Source: Tamarix chinensis (Eukaryota > Streptophyta > Magnoliopsida > Caryophyllales > Tamaricaceae). From it: DNA of 64,000 nucleotides. Positions 13,084 to 26,446 of this stretch are shown here, one piece after another; the stretch's first letter is position 1; every line of letters starts with the position of its first letter. The position numbers and the translations under genes are program-made. The stretch is taken from contig CM060175.1 of NCBI GenBank assembly GCA_030549775.1, positions 11,926,455 through 11,990,454 of the forward strand, in the 5' to 3' direction. Under the pieces are notes generated by a model that saw only the letters and a program-made list of their open reading frames with translations, was not told where the DNA came from and did no database searches.

Positions 13084-13323
13084 TTTTGGTTTTGATAAGC
13101 CTGTTTTGTTTTTCTAAAATTTAGTTGTCAATGCTCCCTTATTTGATTTCATCAGTCCATTTCATATTTGAAAAACTTGATTATTTAAAAACCTAGAATA
13201 CCTTGTGAGGAATTGATAACATGTAGACTAAGTGAATTTTGAACGTACTTATGTGTAATATATGCTATTAAGTTAAGATTTATTTTTGTCTTTACCTAGC
13301 TTTTAATTTACCTCTAGATCTCC

Positions 13324-13789
13324 ATGGCATTGAATGGTCGTGTTGGCTATTTGGAGGAGGCATTTAAGGCTTCATGGAGTTTGTTTATTATTCACCATTG
13401 CCACCATAACTTTAGGCTCCACCACCATCTCTGTATCACCCATGGGAGGGGATTTGATAGGGTTGGATTTTGAGGGTTTCTAGTCATCTCCTACCAAATT
13501 ATGCTAAAGAGAATGATCCATTCATCATATATGGTTATATTCAAGGTTTTTATGAGACTTTAGAGATAATTGATTGTATAGGAATGAGGAAGGGGACTAT
13601 AGTAGCATAATTCATTTGAAGATTAGTGGACACCATGTAGGTAGGTCATTGCACATAGAGAGGGCCATTGATGTCCTAGGAGGATTTTAATATGACACTA
13701 CGCACAAGGTTCTATTATGAGAACCTCAAAAGGGATATGCTTAAGGAGTTCGTACAACTAACCCAAGGGAGTTTGACATCATTACAACA
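13324..13789 (+). pseudogene. Ty3/gypsy gag relic of element J
   Basis: Gag forms the particle of the retrotransposon. A start codon at 13324 (MALNGRVGYLEEAF..) opens a frame soon broken by stops and frameshifts. The clearest part is at 13710-13781, read as FYYENLKRDMLKEFVQLTQG and SLTS. It matches the section of the retrotransposon Gag domain (PF03732 type) in which a hydrophobic W/F-x-x-F region precedes a K/R-x-x-E-F-L/V-x-L-x-Q-G core. The remainder of gag and all of pol are absent; element E begins at 13957. It is non-functional. Confidence 0.6.
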
Positions 13790-13956
13790 CTGTAAAATTC
13801 CATAAATTAGGCCTATAATGTGTGAAAATTCTTGTGCCTAATGATGATTTGAAGCATTTAAACTTGTTTTAGAAATTTATTTTGGCTTGATTTGTAAAGT
13901 ATTTGACTTTTTTTTTAGTAAAGGTGGAAGAACGTAGTTATTTGGTGTACTAGTCG
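13790..13956. other. Unassigned 167-bp strip between J and E
   Basis: Starts TGTAAAATTCC, which could be the start of another LTR truncated by E, or simply diverged J sequence. No partner end was found to the right of E. The last five bases, AGTCG, are read as E's target duplication. Confidence 0.25.
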
Positions 13957-14847
13957 TGTAATAACCAATTTTTAGGAACTCTAATTATAACCGGTAATTA
14001 TGCATATTAGTTTTACTAATTATTTAAGGATATTTGATACTAAATATATTATTAATATGTGTAATATTATTACGACTTATTAGTTATAAAATTTAATTAG
14101 GCTAAAATAAGCGAGAGGGTGGTATTAAAATTTAAACCTAGGTTTTGATTGTAACCGGTATTTTTTTTAGTAAATAAATCTATTCCAGTAACCAGATAAT
14201 TTCTACCCGGATATTTTACCCTAAATATTTACCTAAATAATTTACCCCTACCATATACTAAATTTACTAAACTTACCCTACTCATGCCACTCTACTGCCA
14301 TGCACGATTCCCTCCCCCTTATTTTGCTATCCTTGTTTTTCTCCTCCTTTCCCTACACGCCATGCTCTTCTTAAACCCTGCACCTTTTCATTTTTATGTC
14401 ATAAATTAATCCCCTAAACAGCCCACACTTTCTCTCTTTCCTCAAGCTCCCTCAAGCAAGAAAAAAAACCCATCGTCACCATTGTTTTCCACCATTTTTA
14501 CCCCATCTACAACTCCCCATCAAAACCCCCTCCACACCACCACCAAATTCCTCCCTTCTTACCTTCACTTTACTGCATCAAGAGTTGACATTCCCTAGCA
14601 ATGAAAAATAAAACCACCTCTAAAGCTGTGGTAATTTTTGTCAATCCCATACCCCCACCTTTGGCTAAGCTTGCAGTTCCCCTTCCTTCCCCTTTGATAA
14701 TTTGTGCCGAAACTCCATCCCTTGCTACACCTTCCCTTTCTACAGCCCTTACCCTTGCTGCATAATTTACTACTATTCCCATCTAGTAGAAACACATAAC
14801 ACCACTGTTTCCCCTCCTATGCTTCTTGGCAACTTTTGCCGATTCCT
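13957..14847 (+). repeat. E left LTR, segment 1
   Basis: Starts TGTAATAACCAATTTTTAG. The CT-rich part from about 14200 is a clear match to 43380-44040 in the right LTR, for example both contain TGCCATGCACGATT and AACAGCCCACACTTTC. The CACTA element interrupts it at GATTCCT. Confidence 0.7.
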
Positions 14848-14865
14848 CACTACCCCGGAAAGGGG

Positions 14866-15440
14866 TTTTAATAACAGTTATTTTATAGTTTTAATAATGG
14901 TTTTCAACCATTATTGAACCATCCGTTATTAAATCTTTAATAATGGTTCATAATCGTCATAAAAAATATACAAAAACCTGCGAATATATGTGTAAACTTC
15001 ATATTTAATAACGGTTTTGAAGTAAAAACCGTTGTTAAAAAAAGGTTTTAATAACGGTTTTTCAGTAAACCGTTATTAAAAATAAGGTTTCAATAATGGT
15101 TTATAAGTAAAAACCGTTGTGGAAAACCAAGTATTAATAACGGTTATTACAAAAACCGTTGTTAAAATATAAATGAATTAGGGTTTTAGTCATCGATTAT
15201 GCATTTATTAAACCTTAATACGTATTAAATGAGCATAAATTTGGGATTGAACGGACAGTTTTAATAACGGTTCTTATTAAGAATCGTTATTAAAAGTCTA
15301 TCATCCAATTAGGGTTTCAAGGACTGATTATGCATTTGTTAAACTCTAATACGTATTAATTGAGTATAAATTTGAGATTAAATACATAGTTTTAGTAATG
15401 GTTCTTAATAAGAACCATTATTAAAACTATAGGTTTTTTT
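14866..15440. repeat. CACTA subterminal repeats, left
   Basis: Many copies of TTTTAATAACGGTT alternating with its complement AACCGTTATTAAAA, separated by short spacers so that neighbouring copies can form hairpins. Subterminal arrays of short motifs bind the element's own TnpA-type protein in En/Spm. Two copies of a longer unit, with GTATTAAATGAGCATAAATT at 15222 and a near match at 15353, alternate with the motif pairs. Confidence 0.8.
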
Positions 15441-15947
15441 AATGATTTTCTGTTTTATTCCTACCCACATACATAGTTGTATGTTCAAATAATTACCAAA
15501 TCTACAATGTAAAACAACATCAATTCATACCAAATCTGCAATCACACCATAATTTCAATCAATCTATAATTGGTATACATGTCTCAATACACTGGCCATA
15601 CTTAGGAATCAAAGTTAGTAAGCATACCATAACTTGGTAGCTTTACACCCTAAAGTAAAAAATTCAGAGATCTAGGCTAGAAGACCGAAAGATGTAGACG
15701 AAATACAAACCTGAAAATGCATGTAGAATATATAGATCACTACCTAATACCGAATGAATGAGTGCACGCGTTTGGCCCATTGGTCTCTAACTTCATCAAT
15801 TTCATCAACATTGTATTGTTGGCCTCGTGCATAGTCATCGGTGAAAAACTACAATGCCCATGTTTCAATTAATATACAGTCAGCCATTAGGTCAAAAATA
15901 TATATGTCATGATTCATTAATATAAAAATATGGAAAAACAAACGTAC

Positions 15948-17710
15948 ATGGCTTGGATCTATGTTGACCGATCTATTCTGGACTATAAGATCTATTGTTC
16001 TACATACATAGTATCCACAATCATCACCGTTTTGCTGTTGTGGACACCGTCAAATGAGTTCAATTAGCTCTCTAACTGTTAGATATTAATTTGAATTAAA
16101 ACAAAATATAAAATATTTATCTTCCTACTTACCATGATAGGCTCATATTGAAGATTCTTTGGGTCTGGGACACCATTCCCACCTCTCCTTTGATATGTCG
16201 TCTGTAGTGCCTTAATAAATATACTTGGATACATAATATTGTAAGTATATATACCTCAAATAATGAAAGTAGAATATATGTATAAATAAGCTAATGAAGT
16301 AAGAAGTGAAAAGTATACTAATATGTCGATAAATTCCTTCCCATGACGAGCAACCTCAAAAGGCACGTCATAGGTTCGAAGGGAATCAAACACATAGACT
16401 TGATTAAGATCAGGTCGGACGGCGTACAAAACCCAATGTTCATTTGCGAGGTGAGGAATGAGATAGAGCTCGTTGTGTCCCTCAATCAAAATGCAATCCG
16501 CTAAATGGTTTATGTGCCTACCCTCTATTATATTATTACCATCAGCTATGTAGTATGGGCACACAAACACAATAGAGGACAACATTCCCTCCATCGCAAT
16601 GCGACTAGCTACCAACCTATGGATGACAATAACAATGCATATTTATTAATAACTAATAAATCATATAAGAGGTCATAAAAATTCCAATTGTACAAGAGTA
16701 CTAAAATCTGAAATATGAAATAATGCTTACATGACATAAATGATGACACTCGTGGTTGACATCCATTCCTGATTATAAATGTCGCTTATGTCAACCGTTG
16801 ATACCATGTAAGTAGCATCGTTCCTCCTAACATACTTAGGAAGACAATAAAAGAAAATATAATTATCTCCAAGGTAGTTTTGGGCATAGAAATACAGTAA
16901 AGCTAATGCTGGTGGAGGTTGGCTTATTTTCGAAGAAGGAATCTTTTGTGGGGTAACTGATTTTTTAGATTTAGCTTTATTTCCTTTAGCACCGCCCTCT
17001 TTTGTGTTGCTCATTTTACTAGTACCTCTCTTAGTTTTACTAGCAGAAGCAGTCTTCTTCTTTAATTCCTTTTTTGATTCCTTAATTGATAATAATAAAA
17101 AAAAGTATGTATTGAGCATATATATATATGAAAAAGGTATAAATAGTGTAACTACTAAACAAGGTCTAATGAAGATGTTGAATGTTAATACCTCTTCAGT
17201 AGTGAGACGTATCTGATATGCAGGCCAAGGCACGAAGCTTCCATGAGCTTCTAGCACTGTGGTTGCCTCATCGACCTATTTATAACAAGGTAAGGGCACA
17301 CTACCAATGATTGGAGTGTCAATACTCACCGGCCTTGTATTTAGGGCTAAGTTATACCCGTGGATAGTTTATGTTTAGGTACTATGACTGATGCGGACCA
17401 TTCCTTTCGCCAAAAGAGTTGAAAGGACATTCGCTAATAAGTCACATTTATGCAAACCCTAAATGAAAATATCACACATAATTAATTATTTATCACACCA
17501 AATACATTTAAAAACAATTCATAGTTATGTAATGCTTACGTCGATAAGAGAAGAAAGACGTGCATTAGCTTCACAACTGTCTTTGACGCTATTTATATTA
17601 GGTATGTGAAGCTGATCATAATCGACTGAATCATATAGCTTATACCCTTGAAATTTAATAAATGACAACTCTTGCTCCATTTTTGCCATCCATTCAAATA
17701 CCACGTTCAA
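15948..17710 (-). pseudogene. CACTA second gene, C-terminal part with Ulp1-like cysteine protease domain
   Basis: Plant CACTA and Mutator elements often carry a C48 (Ulp1/SUMO protease) domain. At 16615-16256 the minus frame contains HWVLYAVRPDLNQVYVFDSL, giving the catalytic His (HWVL) and Asp (FDSL). About 16050-15948 reads PQQQNGDDCGYYVCRTIDLI, giving the conserved Gln and catalytic Cys (DCGYY). A TGA lies in frame about 16 codons before the Cys. Upstream parts (17257-16727) are a Lys/Ser-rich linker, and 17710-17525 is a short possible coiled coil. Several exons separated by introns are likely. The catalytic set is recognisable but the frame is broken, so I call it a pseudogene. Confidence 0.65.
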
Positions 17711-18418
17711 TTTTTGGATGAGGATGACGACTTACTTATTAGTGCTACGAGAACCACAAGATCGACCATGTACGCTCATTCTCGTAACACCTAATCCAAG
17801 ACCTCTGTGTCATCTAGGGTGTTCTACAATTCCTGTAGCTTGGGACACAACCTTAAATTGGTCAACCCCTCCTCACCGTCTGATGCTTGAAGTTCATCCT
17901 ATAATGTATATAATATATGTAAATTTAGCTTATAGGAAGAAGAATAATATAATAGTTTTCTAAAAGAAAACTAAGCAGGGTTGTAGATATCTAAAACTTA
18001 CAATTTTTGCGACTACAACATCTACATCTTCATTAATATATCCATCTCTTGTTGCTCTAACCTTCTTCCATAATGTACCAATATTAATGGACGAGGTACA
18101 TGGGTCTAAGTCTTGGGCTATGAGCTATAAATCAAAAAATATTCTTATAATGTACCAATATTATAAAATTTGTCAATACATGTAAATAGATAAATCACAA
18201 AACGCATACCAACTCCTCTTCAAGGCCTCCATACCCTTTGCAAGCCATATTATGTCGATATTTATTCTTCTTCGCAATCTCTTTATTTTGACACTTTTTT
18301 CCTCTATGACAAGCCAAAACATAGTGACATGGTTATTTCAATATTATGCACAATACTAGGATCGATACAAAAAGTTTAATTGTTATCTAACAAATACCTT
18401 AAAATCACCCGTAAGACG

Positions 18419-18904
18419 ATATGCAATAAATTGGTTCTAACTTTCTTGATAGATGAAACCGTATCATTTAGATGGATTCTGCCGTAGAGAACCATCCCTA
18501 TTTCTGTACATTTCCTTATGAGCTAAATATGACCTAAATGTTTTTAGACGCTTCCCATAATGTCTAAGAATCCATTTTTTCCTACTCTTTGGCACATTAA
18601 ACACTCTCTGCAAAATAACACATATAAATGTATACCGATGTTAATGTATTAAAATTAATAACATTTGACATACAAAAATTATTATATAAAATAGTATATT
18701 TACCATGATTTCCTGCCAAATATGTTCCTTATGACCCTTTGGAACCTGCTTCCAATTATTATAGGAGATAGGAACACGGTTATGGGTCACAAGTGAAATG
18801 TAAGTCAAGAACATGTCTGCATAAGGGCCAATGGGAAGATTGTAAGTATTCCATCCCAACTTGACCCATTCTCTTTTATTCCTTATATCTGTGATGATTC
18901 TCAT
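18419..18904 (-). pseudogene. CACTA Transposase_24-like (Ptta/En/Spm) domain remnant
   Basis: The minus frame from 18904 contains VPISYNNWKQVPKGHKEHIW followed by QEIM, the signature of the plant Ptta/En/Spm transposase domain in which a W-x-x-V-P motif precedes K-x-x-I-W. The next exon, about 18610-18419, gives KSRKKWILRHYGKRLKTFRS and a Tyr-rich continuation, interrupted by two in-frame stops (TGA and TAG). In intact relatives this protein is the partner of the TNP2-type transposase and is often joined to the Ulp1-like part found downstream here. Confidence 0.6.
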
Positions 18905-19108
18905 AATTGTAGGTCCTCTTTTCCCTTCTTCATCACTACTGGCCCTATCAATATTTTTGTTGGCTATATCTCATAAAAAAGTCAATAAATAAATTATGTT
19001 AGAATATTATGTATTGAGCATAATGTACCATTATATTATCGATACAATAAATATCCTATCATGAAGGTCAAAAAATACATTTAAAAAAACCAAGATAGAT
19101 ATTATATG

Positions 19109-20507
19109 TTACAATATTATTACCCTCATTGCCTTCTTTTCCTTCTTTTTTCCCCTTATTTTCGTATTAGATTCAGGATCTGATACATATATTACTTCAC
19201 GATGATTATCCCTAACATATATTTCCTTCTCATTAATTTTATTGTTATCATCTTTCAATAATTGAGTTGCTTGCACAACTGAGACACACTCTTTATTCCA
19301 ATTGGCATTATTTTCATCATCACATTCATTAGCATTTTTTTCATAGATAGTACCACATACCATCTATTATTAGTAGGGTTAATGACATAGAATACTTGTG
19401 TCGCTTGTGATGCTAAGATGAATGGGTCTTGTTTATGCCCTGCCCTATTAAGATCTACTAATGTGAATCCATCTTCATATCTAACCCCACAGCCATTATC
19501 AACCCATTTGCAGCTAAATACAGAGATTTTAAATATAGTGTAATCTAAATCCCATATATGTTCAATCACACCATAATAATTCATATTTGCATAAGTTAGA
19601 TTTTTGTCTTTTGCACTAGCAACATGTATTTCCTCAACCATTAAAGTCACCCCACTGTTTTGCATTGTACTCTTACATCTTGTTCTTTTGTATAAAAAGT
19701 GCAACCTTTGATCACATAACTGGTATATTGAAAAAATTCATAACGAGGTTTCTGAGACAACCAATGCAGGGTTTTGAAAATTAAAGTTGGGGAATGTCCG
19801 ATGAGTGGAATGATGCGATCTCTTATCCAATCAATAAAGGAAAGATTATGTTGATCAATAATCCATTTCTCAATCTTTGATGGATTTTCAATCTATAAAT
19901 AAGTCATATGCTCTTCAATGTATGGCTGAACATCATCATTGTTGTGTGCTGCACAAAACATGTTAGGGTGTACATGCCCAAACGTTTTACCCCTAATACC
20001 CTGTCCTTCAAATTTGCCTACATGTCGAGACTTAGGAATACTAAGAGCTTCAGCATTTGACAAGTGCTTTGTGCAAAACTCAATTGCCTCTTCCATTAGG
20101 TAACTCTCAACAATACATCCTTCTGGCCAATATTGATTCTTCACATAACCTTTTATCAACTTCATAAACCGTTCAAAGGGGTATATCCAATGCCCATGAA
20201 TAGGTCCTAACATCTTTATCTCTTAAACTAAATGGACTGTTAGATGTACCATAATGTTAAAGAATGATGGTGGAAAATACATTTCAAGCTGGCACAAAGT
20301 AATCACAATCCCTCTTTTCAAGGCATTCAAACTATCAGGATATATAACTTTAGAGCATACGGCTTTAAAAAACCAACAAAGCCTCGTGATAGTAATTCGA
20401 ACACGTTTTGACAAAATTCCACGTATATCTATCGGCAACAAGTGCTGCATCAAAATATGACAATCATAAGACTTCATGTTAATTAATTTTAACTCCTTCA
20501 TCGACAT
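19109..20507 (-). pseudogene. CACTA transposase, C-terminal DUF4218 and DUF4216 regions
   Basis: The frame at 20507-20223 (MSMKELKLINMKSYDCHILM..) and at 20213-19893 (LGPIHGHWIYPFERFMKLIK..) reads as the DUF4218 region that follows the catalytic part of TNP2-type transposases. The frame at 19704-19400 (YYGVIEHIWDLDYTIFKISV, FTLVDLNRAGHKQDPFILAS, then QATQVFYV) is a clear DUF4216. They sit in the right order on the minus strand downstream of the transposase core. A stop splits the DUF4218 part and DUF4216 is followed by a frameshift, so the protein is not made whole. Confidence 0.75.
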
Positions 20508-20803
20508 GAGCCTTTTGACATTTGAAGAATACCCTTCCGGAACCTTGACACTGTGAAAGAATTCACAAAATGATATATTCTCTTTTCTAGAAAGAGTATG
20601 ACATGCCGGTGGTAAATATGTTCTTCTTCCATTGTCTCACAGTGTTGGTTCCCATCTAGTACCCATTTCTTCCATATCCATTCGAGAATTTATGCCATCT
20701 TTAGTCTTACATGGAACATTAATTAATGTACCAACAAAACTATCACATATAATTTTCTCAATATGCATCACATCAAGGGCATGTCTCACGTAGAAAGATT
20801 CCT

Positions 20804-21031
20804 AAACTTGGCATTCAAATGTTTCATCTTTAGCCACAATTGTCGACCCGTTAACTGGACTGCTGCCTTCCCTTCTTATTCCTAATAAGGAAGGTGGAAG
20901 AATATTGACATCTTCTTCCACCCAACTGATGAAGGCTTATCTTTATTCTTCTTCCCAAACTTGGCATTCAAATGTTTCATCTTTAGCCACACTCGTCGAC
21001 CCGTTAACTGGATTGCTGCCTGCCCTTCTTC
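20804..21031. repeat. Internal duplication within the transposase region
   Basis: A segment of about 75 bases (20804-20878) recurs with few changes at 20957-21031, including AACTTGGCATTCAAATGTTT and GTCGACCCGTTAACTGGA. The offset is 153 bases, that is 51 codons, so it keeps the frame. Confidence 0.75.
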
Positions 21032-22412
21032 TCGGAATTCATTGAACACTTTTCTTTGCCTATGATAATGATGATTCTTTAGTAAAAACCTACGATGCCC
21101 AAGGAATACTGTCTTTTGTCCATGTGTTAGCTGAACAAATAAAGTATTCTCCTTACATATTGGACATGCATAATGGCCTTTCACACTATAACCTGACAAG
21201 TTGCCATACTCTGGAAAATCATTTATAGTACAGAATAACATTGCTCTAAAAGTGAAATTTCCTTCACTATATGCATCAAATACTTCAACGCCCATGTCCC
21301 ACAAGAATTTCAAATCATTAATCAAAGGTGCCAAATAAACATCAATATCATTCCTAGGTTGGTTTGGCTTGGAAATGAGTAAAGAAAATATCATATACTT
21401 GCGTTTCATATAGAGCCATAGAGGTAGATTGTATATAACCAAAATCACCAGCCATAAACTGTAGGTTCCTTGACTGTGTGGATTCATTCCATCCGCAGAA
21501 AGCACAAGGCGCACATTTCTTGCTTCTTTATCGAATTCAGGAAACAAGCCATCAATCGTCATCCATTATGGAGAGTTAGATGGATGTCTAAGATGCCCCT
21601 CATCTATCTTATCATTAGCATGCCATCTTAGGTTCTTGGCATCTTCAACATCATTAAAAATCCACCTTAATCTTGGTATTAGAGGAAAATACCATAACAC
21701 CTTAGCAGGCACCTTGTTCTTTTTGTATCATGGTGCTTTGCATTCAGGATTAGGACAACTATCTAAAGATGCATTGTCATTGTGATATAAAATACAATCA
21801 TTAGGGCATGTATGTATCTTCTCATAATTCATGCCCATAGAGGATAGAATCTTCTTCACTTCATAGGTACAATTGGGTAGAACATTGTCATTAGGAAGCA
21901 TATCCTTTACAAGTGAAAATAAATTCTTTGAAACTCTTATCACTCCATCCGTTATATGCTTTTAAGTTGTACAACCTTAAAGTAGCGGATAATTGCGTAA
22001 ACTTCTTACAATCACCGTACAAAGGTTTTTCCGAGTTATTCAATAACTTCTCAAACATTTTTGGACAATCCCGAACACTTTCCTCAACCTTTTGAGTCAT
22101 CGCCTCTAATGAGTGCCCCTCATAGTTATCAAATGATGATCCACTACTATCCCTCCTAACATCATCATTATCATATTTAGACTCTGTTTCCTCATGCCAT
22201 ATCTAACAAGTGTAACTTGTATCAATTCCATACACAAACAAATGATCTCTCAAATCATTAGCATTAACATGCTGAATATAAGCACACTTCAAATAAGGAC
22301 AGACTATTCTACTCGAGTCCCGAGCATGTTCAACTGCAAACTTGATGAAAAAATCTACTCCTTCGTTATATTCTCTAGACTGACGATTTGCAGATAACCA
22401 TTTACGATCCAT
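20882..22412 (-). pseudogene. CACTA TNP2-type transposase core (Transposase_21), degraded
   Basis: Transposases of this family bind the element ends and catalyse excision. On the minus strand the start MDRKWLSANRQSREYNEGVD (from 22412) is the transposase-associated N-terminal domain with a CPYLKC pair of cysteines. It ends at a TAG where relatives continue with a Trp-rich stretch. The next parts, 22100-21891 and 21943-21728 (YEKIHTCPNDCILYHNDNAS), are in different frames. From 21562 the core is clear: LVLSADGMNPHSQGTYSLW, then NDIDVYLAPLINDLKFLWDM, then TINDFPEYGNLSGYSVKGHY with the CPIC cysteines. At least one frameshift and several stops show inactivity. Confidence 0.85.
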
Positions 22413-22532
22413 AGTTTTTTAATCTAGATATATCCCACGTGAAAGTAATTATTAAAAATCAATTGAATTATAAGTTTAATAATTCGTAAATCGCTCATGC
22501 TTAGAAAGAATTAATCTCAAATGTATTATGCT

Positions 22533-22806
<274 letters not shown>

Positions 22807-23032
22807 TAGCTAAACATTGTACAATAGTTTAAATTACAAAAGATATACATACTATAGGATTTAAGAAATAGCAGCACTATATACATCAAAATGTTGCTAC
22901 AACCTAAATACTTAAAAAAGCAAAAAATCATATCCCTAAAACTAAATCCCCCGATAGTGCAATACCCCCAAAATACACTACTAAAAAATTTCATTTAATT
23001 AAAGAAAATTAGCGGAAGAAATTAATAAATCG

Positions 23033-23110
23033 TGAACTTTGGGGATATTACCTCCACACTTAGTACCAGACTGGTTCACTCCTACTGTTCCAGTACCAAG
23101 TGTTAAGGCT
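23033..23110 (-). promoter_or_regulatory. Conserved 3' LTR module (A)
   Basis: On the minus strand it reads GGTACTGGAACAGTAGGAGT, then GAACCAGTCTGGTACTAAG, then a G-rich tail. It is the counterpart of the modules at 34353-34438, 42911-42994 and 52003-52085. The function is unknown; the position near the LTR end would fit a transcript-end or polyadenylation region. Confidence 0.6.
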
Positions 23111-23544
23111 AAAAGAGAAAAATACAACTTACAAGAAACTCAAACCAATGATTAAATCAGAGTAGCGCATTAAAACATTTTATGAGAATATAGTACCTTA
23201 CACTCTTTCCAAGAGCCTACTTGAATAGAACTTGAGAACGACCTACAAGGGACACTACCCATTGAATAGGCAGGGGCCCCACAAATGGAACCCTTTAGTA
23301 CTACGGTACTGAGTAACCCTTTAAATCACACTTAACAACAGGCCCATAATGTAACATACGATACTACTTACACACATAATGAAAGGTAAATAATGAATGT
23401 CTAGGTTTATACAACCACATACTTAACAAAGCAACCGAATATTAATAGGTCATAGAGAACAATCGATATGTCTAGGCCTTAAGCCCTTAATCCATCATTA
23501 TCAATCATATCGGATTATAATTATTCGTGTGAGTGTGGGAACAC

Positions 23545-23850
23545 CACTATTATAGCCGGTGGAACGGTCATGCAGGGAAAAATGCTCTTGTCCACTATTA
23601 TTTGCCGGTGGACCGATCATGCAGGGCAAAATGCTCCTGGCCACTATTATTCGCCGGTGGACCGGTCGGGCTCCGACTCACATCATATTCCACTATAAGT
23701 GATTAGTATTTTCCATAATTTATTTACAGCCCAATCAAATTTATTGAGCTCGGGACCTCTATTATTCTGGCCAGTGGATCGGAATACAAATGTACATCCT
23801 CCAGGGTAAAACATCCTAGGCCACTATTATATCCGGTGGATCGATACTCA
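23545..23850 (-). repeat. TATAATA/GTGG motif array in A
   Basis: Copies of the motif CCACCGGCnATAATAGTGG (on the minus strand) at about 23545, 23590, 23640, 23775 and 23820, each next to a CAGGAGCATTTTGCCCTG-like tail. The same array occurs in the other long LTRs. Confidence 0.7.
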
Positions 23851-24579
23851 TAATATATAATTCAACTAGGCCCAACTCATTAATCTTTTACTTTAACGAT
23901 TAGTGTTTTCCCTTTTTAATCAGTACAACAATTCCATTTATTTGCCTGATAGGGAGATCAAGATCTAGGGACACAAAGGTACACAGGTCGCACTGGTGCA
24001 TAAAAGCTACTCAGTACCCTTCAACTATCAACCCAGGGACGCAAAGGTACCCTGGTCGTACTGGTACATAAAGCTAACTCAGTATCCTACCGACAAGGAT
24101 ACCTAATCCTTAAGTATGCATACCTCCTAACTAGGTCCGTAGAGCTAGATAGAGTAGATATAGGGCTTGGCTGGGGTACAAAGGCACTCCAGCAAATACC
24201 AAATAATCGTGGGCTAAACCATGTCTTTGAGTTAGCGACCCCTAAAGAGCTACCATTCCGATCTCGAGGTCTTTCAATTTAAGTATTGGTGTCTTAATTA
24301 AGGGTGATCATAGAAGCACAACAATCATATAATTATTCACTTTTAATCGTTCAGATTTCATCAGACATTTCTTATTCAAATGGTTGTCCAAAGTAACACT
24401 AAAGAATCATTAAGGCTATCTTTATCTCATCTAATTTTGAATTAGAATTCGTTCTCATGATACCTACTAATCATCAAATACTCTTACCTCGCTAATCAGC
24501 GTTATTTGAGTGATATTACGAAATTCCACAATCACAACGACATATTAGGTACAAACTACTCATTTGCCCCTTACTTATA

Positions 24580-25780
24580 TAATTGCCAAGTCATCCCTTC
24601 CTTACTTGACAAATTACCATGTTAACCTCCTTGTTACATAATTATCAAATTATCCCTTACTCGATTTAGGTTACTAAGTTATTTCTTATACTTATTGGGT
24701 CACTAATCCCCCTTCATAATTATTACCCTTAATATACTTTCCATTTAGTTGGTTAGATTACCACTTTGACCTTTCTCCTTTATTATAAATAATAAATTAT
24801 CCTTGAGTTGGTCAAATTACCAAATTACCCTTCCTCATTATCCTAATTACCAAATTAACCCTTTATTTAGTTAATTACCAAATTACCGTCCTCTATTATC
24901 AATTACCAAACTACCCTTCTTCATTATCAAAATTACCAAATTACCCTTTGGTTGGTTGAATTACCAAATTACCCTTTTATATGATCATAATTACCATTTT
25001 ACCCTTCTCCATTATTAAATATACCAAATTACCCTTTGGTTAACTAAATTACCAAATTGCCCTTCTTAATTATCATAATTACCAAACTACCATACTCCAT
25101 TATCAAAATTACGAAAATACCATCTAGTCAGTTAAATTACCAAATTACCCCTCACATTTATCATATTTACCATTTTACTGTTCTCCAATATTAAATTATC
25201 AAATTACCCTTTAGTTATTTAAATTATTATTTTACTCTTTTCAATTATTATAATTACCAAGTTACTTCTTTCCAATTTTCACTTTTACCCCTTTTATTTA
25301 CAAAATTACCATCTTACCGCTTTACTTTCAAATTTACCATTTTACCCCTTAACTTCCAAAAATTACCATAACACCCTTTCACTTATAAAGGTTACCATTT
25401 TATCCTTGATTACGAAATTACTATTTTACCTCTTTTAATTTTCAAATTACCATTTTGCCCTTTAATCACAAAATTACTATTTTTCCGTTTAATTACAAAA
25501 TTATAATTTTACCCTTTTATTATAAAATTACCATTTTGCCATCTTCTTACAAAATTACCAATTTACCATTTAATCACAAAATTACTATTTTACCCTTTAT
25601 TCACAAAATTATCATTTTCCCCTTTAATTACGAAATTACCATTTTACCCCTTACTTCCAAAATGACCAATTTATCCCTTACTTCCAAAATTACCATTTTA
25701 TCCTTTTATTAACAAATTTACTATTTTACCCTTGCCTCCAAAATTACCATAATACCCTTTTTAATTAAGAATTACCTTTT
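24580..25780. repeat. Degenerate minisatellite, about 27-bp period
   Basis: Repeats of AAATTACCATTTTACCCTTT with variable linkers. The period is clearest at 25400-25740, where translation gives a 9-residue repeat (KITILPFNH type), that is exactly 27 bases. The frame across it is not a gene. The same array is found on the other strand in solo LTR D. Confidence 0.85.
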
Positions 25781-26422
25781 TGCCCTAAGTACACCACTTA
25801 TATTAAATTATTATTATTACTGCATAAAATATTAATATTAACTCCTCATCCACCACTCTAATAATTAATATAACATTATTAGCACCCATATATATATTAG
25901 GCCATATTTTTGTACAAGATAACTTACGAAAATCCCCTAAGGCTTCCAAAATATTAATCATGCATTAAGAATCACAATAGCATAATATAACATGGTTAAT
26001 ACTTAACATTTTCATTAACAACCAAACTCTTATCCTAAATAATATTTCCATACATAGCAATAATCTATCACGCTTCCTTTTCGTCAATCAACACAAGAAC
26101 CACATATATCATATTAAACAACATAAACCAAGCATAATAATATATTAAAAATCCTAATGTGCTAACATATGTTAATCCATGCGTTTAAGTGGGATTTAAC
26201 GATTATCTTGATTCCCGCAACAACGAACTTTATCAGTATTCTGGTTAAAGGGTCAAACCTTGATTATCAAAACCAATACCTAAAAATAATATCATGATTT
26301 ATTACATTAGAAATAATAAAATCAAAGTATAAAACTTTATAATGCTTAATTAATCAAATACTTAAATTAAAATATTATTATACCTTTAAATTATTAAATA
26401 AATAGATCAAGAAATGCAGAAA

Positions 26423-26446
26423 CTCATGCTGCTAATGCAGCATGAG
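26423..26446. other. Perfect 10-bp hairpin in solo LTR A
   Basis: CTCATGCTGC, a 4-base loop TAAT, then GCAGCATGAG. The matching hairpin in D (49338-49361) has a different base pair at the fifth position but is equally perfect. Confidence 0.8.

Noticed and set aside
15600..17000. The Ulp1-like domain as a host SUMO protease gene
   Set aside because: It lies within the CACTA borders, on the transposase strand, next to a Transposase_24-like remnant, and has an in-frame stop. A transposon-borne copy explains it better.
25455..25712. An 85-residue frame with a 9-residue repeat, possibly membrane-like
   Set aside because: It is made by the 27-bp minisatellite; the frame breaks outside the array and D carries the array on the other strand with a different translation.
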